Positions 59,599 through 64,000 of a stretch of DNA of 64,000 bases are shown piece after piece; positions within the stretch are counted from its first letter, which is position 1, and the number at the start of each line of letters is the position of its first letter. The notes beneath the pieces are model-generated. The model ran no database searches. It had not been told where the DNA came from and saw only the letters and a program-made list of their open reading frames with translations. The DNA is taken from assembly GCA_018894105.1 (NCBI GenBank), contig CM032118.1:26950690-27014689 (forward strand), given 5' to 3'. Source of the DNA: Jacaranda mimosifolia. Taxonomy: Eukaryota; Streptophyta; Magnoliopsida; Lamiales; Bignoniaceae. A program made the translations under genes and the position numbers.

Positions 59599-61668
59599 TC
59601 TTGGAATAGTGCCCCGCAAGCCAATTAGATTGTCGTTGTAAACTATTTTACTTGTGATACAATCTTGATTGAATGATATTTTCTATATGGTCATCTTCAT
59701 CTTATGCTTATATTTACTTCACTGGCATTTGGTTGAAGCCTTTAGATCACACAAGACTGCGGCATTTGGTCATGCACTAGGTGGTGATCATGGAATAAGT
59801 CTTACACGGTCTGATCTTAAATCTTCCAAGTCATAGGATCTTAAGAGACATGGCATCTAAGATCCGAATAGACTTGCACTAACAATGCATAGATCCAAGG
59901 AGTTGGATATTGCTCCGTCCCATGGGCAACCCTATATGAGATATGGGTGCTTATTAGGGAACAAGTAACTGAAAATCCACCCGAAGAATCCACTAGATAG
60001 CTGAAGTGACAAGTTGGTAATGGCAAACTCTCCAATTTACGCTAGTGCATATAATTAGTCATTTGACTTGAGGATTCATGGTAACCTTGTGTTTAGGTCC
60101 TCATGCTTTGACTCCTCCCTAGTTACCTAACAAGTTGTTTAGGTGGTGATTGGGCATGAGCTACTTAGACATGGAGATTTGTGAGATCTAAGATGGAATT
60201 TGTCTCCTCATCTTTGTGAAGGGCGAATGCATCTCCTATGTATTCTATAATGATCGATTCCAAAGAATCCTTGCGCAAGGTAGTATGACAATTTGAAAAA
60301 GAAGTTTTCCAAATATGAGGTCATAAAGTGGAATCAAACATTGGGAATAGAGATATAGTATCGAGGCTATTAGGGAGCCGGCAAATATCTTGCCCTAGGC
60401 CTTTTTCAGGAGACAGGAGACGGAAGAACCGTATTTGCATCGTACGTGTAGAGTTATGATGGTTCTCCAAAAGCATTCATTTTGACTAATTAATTGGGCT
60501 CCATGGGCTTGAGGTTGAACATCAATCATGGAGATTGAGTACTCTTCAATTAATGGAGATTAATTGAATTGAGTCAATTAATTTAAAGGAGTTTAAACTA
60601 AAATGAATATACAATATTCTAAAGTCACAAGGAGTTGTGAGCCCATGTCTAATGAATGGTAGAACCGATCGGGTCACACATAAAAACCTATTACATCTCC
60701 TAATTAAGGGAAGAACTTTCTAAGTGTTAGAAAATTCACTCCATGGAGACTGATTTTTGGGTGACTGAAAATTGAGGTCAATTTTTGCTTGATTAATTTA
60801 ATTGTTAAATTGATCAAATAATTTAAGGAGTTAATTATTTGGTGCCACATGTCCATCAATAGGTCAACTTAAAAAGTTAACTTAACAAAATTAAGCTTAA
60901 AAAGTTAAGCTAATTGACTTAAGAGTTAAGTCAAGGATTAATTAATTAAATTAAATTGTTTAATTTAATTAATGAGGAGAGTATTTCTTGGATGGAAAAT
61001 TCAAATAACAGGATCATTTTAGTATGTCATTTAATTAATTTGAAATTAGATTTCAAATATAATTGAAATGCGCACAAATTTAAATTTGATTTGAATTTGC
61101 CGACTAAGCATGCAAGGCATGCGTGTTGGCGGTCCTCCCTTTGAGTACGGAGTGATGCCACCTTGGAATTACACCATCCTCACTATATATCTATATATAG
61201 AGTGAAGGGGGGGCGATTATAAGCAATCTTGCAAGTGAAGAATTAGATTCTCACTTGTCCCTCCATTTTCAAGGTGTTAATTTATGTGTTGAAGATCACC
61301 TTTTTACTCTTCTCCCTACCCTAAAATCAGCTATATCCCTCTCAATTCTCTTTTCTTTCTACAACTACAAGTGAGCAGTAGTAGGATTTGGATTGGTTTG
61401 TGGATCATTTCGATATAGGTAAAACAAGTAGGTTGCTAAGCCTTTGGAGATCCACCTAAGAGACCAATCTCTGGTCAATTTTATTTCAGGAGATTCAGAA
61501 GGAGTTCGAGCTAAAATTTGTTCAAGCAACTTCATCAAGGAGTTGAGCATCTACTAGAATTTTTTCAATATTTTTGGATAGTTTTGAATCAATCAAAACT
61601 TGCTTGCTTCCAACTACACCTCTGTCTAACAGATTCTATTTGAAAAAGGAGTTCTTCAATCTACATGT
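59599..61668 (+). mobile_element. LTR of fragment F, 3' end deleted
   Basis: Starts TTGGAATAGTGCCCCGCAAGCC (first two bases of TGTTGG altered) and follows the family consensus with TATA at 61192-61200. The last 100-150 bases and most of the primer site are deleted; only AGAGCC (61671-61676) remains before leader sequence. Confidence 0.8.
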
Positions 61669-62757
61669 TTAGAGCCTAATTCATGCTTTGATTTGGATTT
61701 TTTGATTGATTGATTCATGTGATGGATTGATCAAGATCACCAAATTCTCACTTCATATGCTAGATTTAGATGATGTTGTGTGTGGTTCCTAGATTGATGA
61801 ATTGAAAGTATGCTAATATGTGTTTTAAATATTGATTCATATGATTAGTATGTTTTAATTCATAGTTATTAATGTTGGATGTAGATTTGGCATTAATTGA
61901 TGTTATATTTTGATATAGCATGTGTTGATTGGCTTTAAGTTGTTTTGGTTATTTTTGGATCAAATTTGATTGGAGTTTCGTTGGAGTTTTTTGAACAATA
62001 TGATTTTTACTTGAACTTGAAGTTTGAAGCATGTTTAGCACTTGAAATTCCATTTTTGAAAGGTGTTTTAAATATGAAATTTCATCTTAAAAGTATGATT
62101 TGATGTTTAGAATCTGTCCTAAAATTTTTGGTGTACAAAAATTGAGCCAAAATTGACTTGACTCGGTCCCAACTGCAAAATTGGTGTGCTGTTGCACCAT
62201 GGCAGCACACAAGCAAAGTTGGTGCACCTGCCGCCTAGCCGTATGCACCGCTCGGGCAGCAGCGACCAATTTTGGTTGGCATGAGTTTTAGCCTATTTTT
62301 GTGTTCCTTAAGTGACCAAAAATTATTCAAATCATGCTAGATAGGTGCACAAGTGTTGTGCAAGTTCTCAAAATTATGTTTGACATCTTTGCTTGCTTTT
62401 AGAAACTTGTTCAAGTTAATCTCCAATTTTGTGCAAAAATGAGATACATAAATATTATGTTTATTATTGCTTGACCAATTAATTGTTTATGAGATAAGCA
62501 TTTCATTGTTGGCATTAATTCTTAATTTTAGATTTATTTATTATTTATTTAATTGTTGAATGAATGATGAATGAATAGGAATAATCATAAGCCTTTAATA
62601 TTGATTTTATTTGTTTCAAGTTGTTGAAAAGGGTTGTATTAAATTGAAGCTTGCATGCCTCTTAATTCTATCTTGTAAATATTATAAGAGTAGAATCACT
62701 ACGAGTGATGATTTCTTTCCCATGTAAATATTGCATGGAACAAAGAAGACCATTGGA
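61669..62757 (+). mobile_element. Fragment F leader, interrupted
   Basis: Collinear with the first 1.1 kb of the element C leader and ending in ...AAGAAGACCATTGGAG, where an unrelated sequence takes over. No coding frame is conserved. Confidence 0.75.
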
Positions 62758-62935
62758 GTATTAAGCGAATTCGAATATATTCATATCCGATTACAATTAT
62801 TCAAATACATCTGTATCCGATTATAAGTATCTGTATTCAAATTCGAATAATTTGTTTTTGGATATTCGTATCCGTTTACTGATTTTCAAATATGCATTTA
62901 CAGATATCCGAATCCGTTAACTTACAACAAAATGC
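62758..62935. repeat. CGAATATCC / GGATATTCG-type repeats, hAT-like subterminal region
   Basis: About 180 bp of alternating TCCGATTA, ATTCGAATA and ATATCCGAATCCG motifs in both orientations, typical of subterminal regions of plant hAT transposons. It starts exactly where the fragment F leader breaks, so it is probably one end of an inserted element that extends beyond the window. Confidence 0.5.
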
Positions 62936-64000
62936 ATATTTTTTCTTTTAAAGAGAACTATACAATTTTATTGAAAAGCAAGCAATCAAATAAATAGTAC
63001 AATAAAATCTTGGAAAAATAGCCCCTAAAACATAAATCAACCAATAAATTTAAATTTCTAACTAACAAAATAAAAACAACCTATATAGCCTCACTAAAAC
63101 AACTCAGTGAAAAAAAAAATCATGCCCTAGATAATTTAATTCAAATAAGTTCTAATTCAACAAAATAAACATACAATTCTCCTCAATAATCAAATAAAAA
63201 TGATAATTTTTAATGTATAATATAACAAACTCCTAAGAAACAATATATAAAGATGCTACTCCTTAAAATAGCACAACAAAATTAACAAGCTCCAACTTCT
63301 TGTTTGTTTAAGACTACAAAACATAATAAGCCAAATATTAGTATTAAAGCTTTTAAAATTCACCTACTAAAAGAAAAATACACTCTAAAAGAATTTATCA
63401 CATACTTTTAAAATATGTGACATAATTCCACATTATTTTTTTTTTTGAAAAATCTGTTAAACAATAAAAAAATAAGGACAAATTAGAGTATTATTGGCCA
63501 AGACATAATCCCAATTCCCAAAATACAATTCATTATATAATTTATAACATAAAACTTAAATTATTACCTTTTCCAATGGCAAAGTGTGCAAAATTTAAAA
63601 TCTGCATCATCAAATAAAAACATTATTAAAACTATAAAATATTCAAAGAAAAGAAGAAAATGAAAAAATAAATAAACAAGTAAAAGGATGATACATTACC
63701 TGCAAAAAAATGTAAAAGAAGATTGACAAGTCCAAATATGAAATAATAAAACAAAAGGAAATAGCAACATCCCAATAATTCCTCTCGTAAGAATCAACCA
63801 AATGAAACCCCTCTTCCACGTAATATTCATTGCACCCTCCTTTAGTATGTGCATTCACAATTTCTTTTAACCCATTAAAATGTAGAACCCTCCAAGAAAA
63901 CAACATTATAATTTGCAAAATGAAAGAAACATATATGTACCATTCTGTTGTTTCTTGTTGGTGCTGATTTCTTCGGGCAAGCCATGAAAATACAAACCGG
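62936..64000. other. AT-rich sequence up to the window edge, possible inside of the inserted element
   Basis: No convincing gene. On the minus strand a short ATG-led segment (63941-63984, MACPKKSAPTRNNRM) ends at a GT and could be a first exon. A 91-codon minus-strand frame at 63643-63918 has no recognised family and ends near an acceptor-like TTTTTTGCAG (about 63,700). Too little is visible to call a gene. Confidence 0.3.

Noticed and set aside
1..64000. CRISPR array, bacterial operons, phage or organellar insertions
   Set aside because: No short regularly spaced repeats, no ribosome-binding-site or operon structure, and no recognisable chloroplast or mitochondrial gene blocks.

Overview
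The window is plant nuclear DNA, most likely from a eudicot. Two intron-containing nuclear genes for chloroplast proteins lie in a gene island (about 16.9-33.3 kb). On both sides are old, nested Ty1/copia LTR retrotransposons and some DNA-transposon remnants. Nothing in it is bacterial or organellar. There are no CRISPR arrays and no intact tRNA or rRNA genes.

Layout. 1-15.4 kb is a pile of one long-LTR copia family (LTR about 2.2 kb, starting TGTTGGAATAG, tRNA-Met-type primer site). It holds a 5' leader and LTR on the minus strand (1-3341), a truncated plus-strand LTR (3342-5122), and a complete but dead 9.9 kb minus-strand element (5434-15365, element A) sitting in an older, unidentified sequence. 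15.4-17 kb holds that older flank, a repetitive AT-rich stretch and a decayed initiator tRNA-Met copy. 17,076-18,573 (+) is an LTD/GDC1 gene in two exons. 18.9-20.5 kb is a wrecked copia pol with the start of its 3' LTR. A second copia family (element B, 20,526-27,762, minus strand, TSD TATTT) is inserted in that LTR. 28.4-29.0 kb is an unrecognised promoter-plus-ORF locus with a tandem repeat. 29,871-33,320 (-) is a chloroplastic lipocalin (LCNP/CHL) gene in five exons. 33.7-37.7 kb is very AT-rich, with two tandem copies of a 1.6-1.7 kb unit. 37.8-62.8 kb returns to the long-LTR family: element C (40,196-49,975, plus), fragment D, element E (54,153-59,598, minus, carrying a hAT-like MITE with a perfect 8-bp TSD) and fragment F. 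62.8-64 kb is AT-rich with hAT-like subterminal repeats.

How the genes relate. LTD guides light-harvesting proteins to the chloroplast SRP pathway. LCNP is a thylakoid-lumen lipocalin needed for sustained photoprotective quenching and for lipid protection. Both serve the photosynthetic antenna, but there is no evidence that they are co-regulated; element B lies between them. All retroelement reading frames are broken, so none looks autonomous.

Best leads. (1) In element B the primer-binding position carries no recognisable tRNA match. It is instead perfectly complementary over 15 nt to a stretch inside the element's own transcribed LTR, which would fit self-priming or a long-range RNA stem. 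(2) The long-LTR family's leader carries three copies of one motif with spacing kept in diverged copies. (3) An LCNP intron carries a strong G-quadruplex motif on the sense strand. (4) The locus at 28.4-29.0 kb is unexplained.
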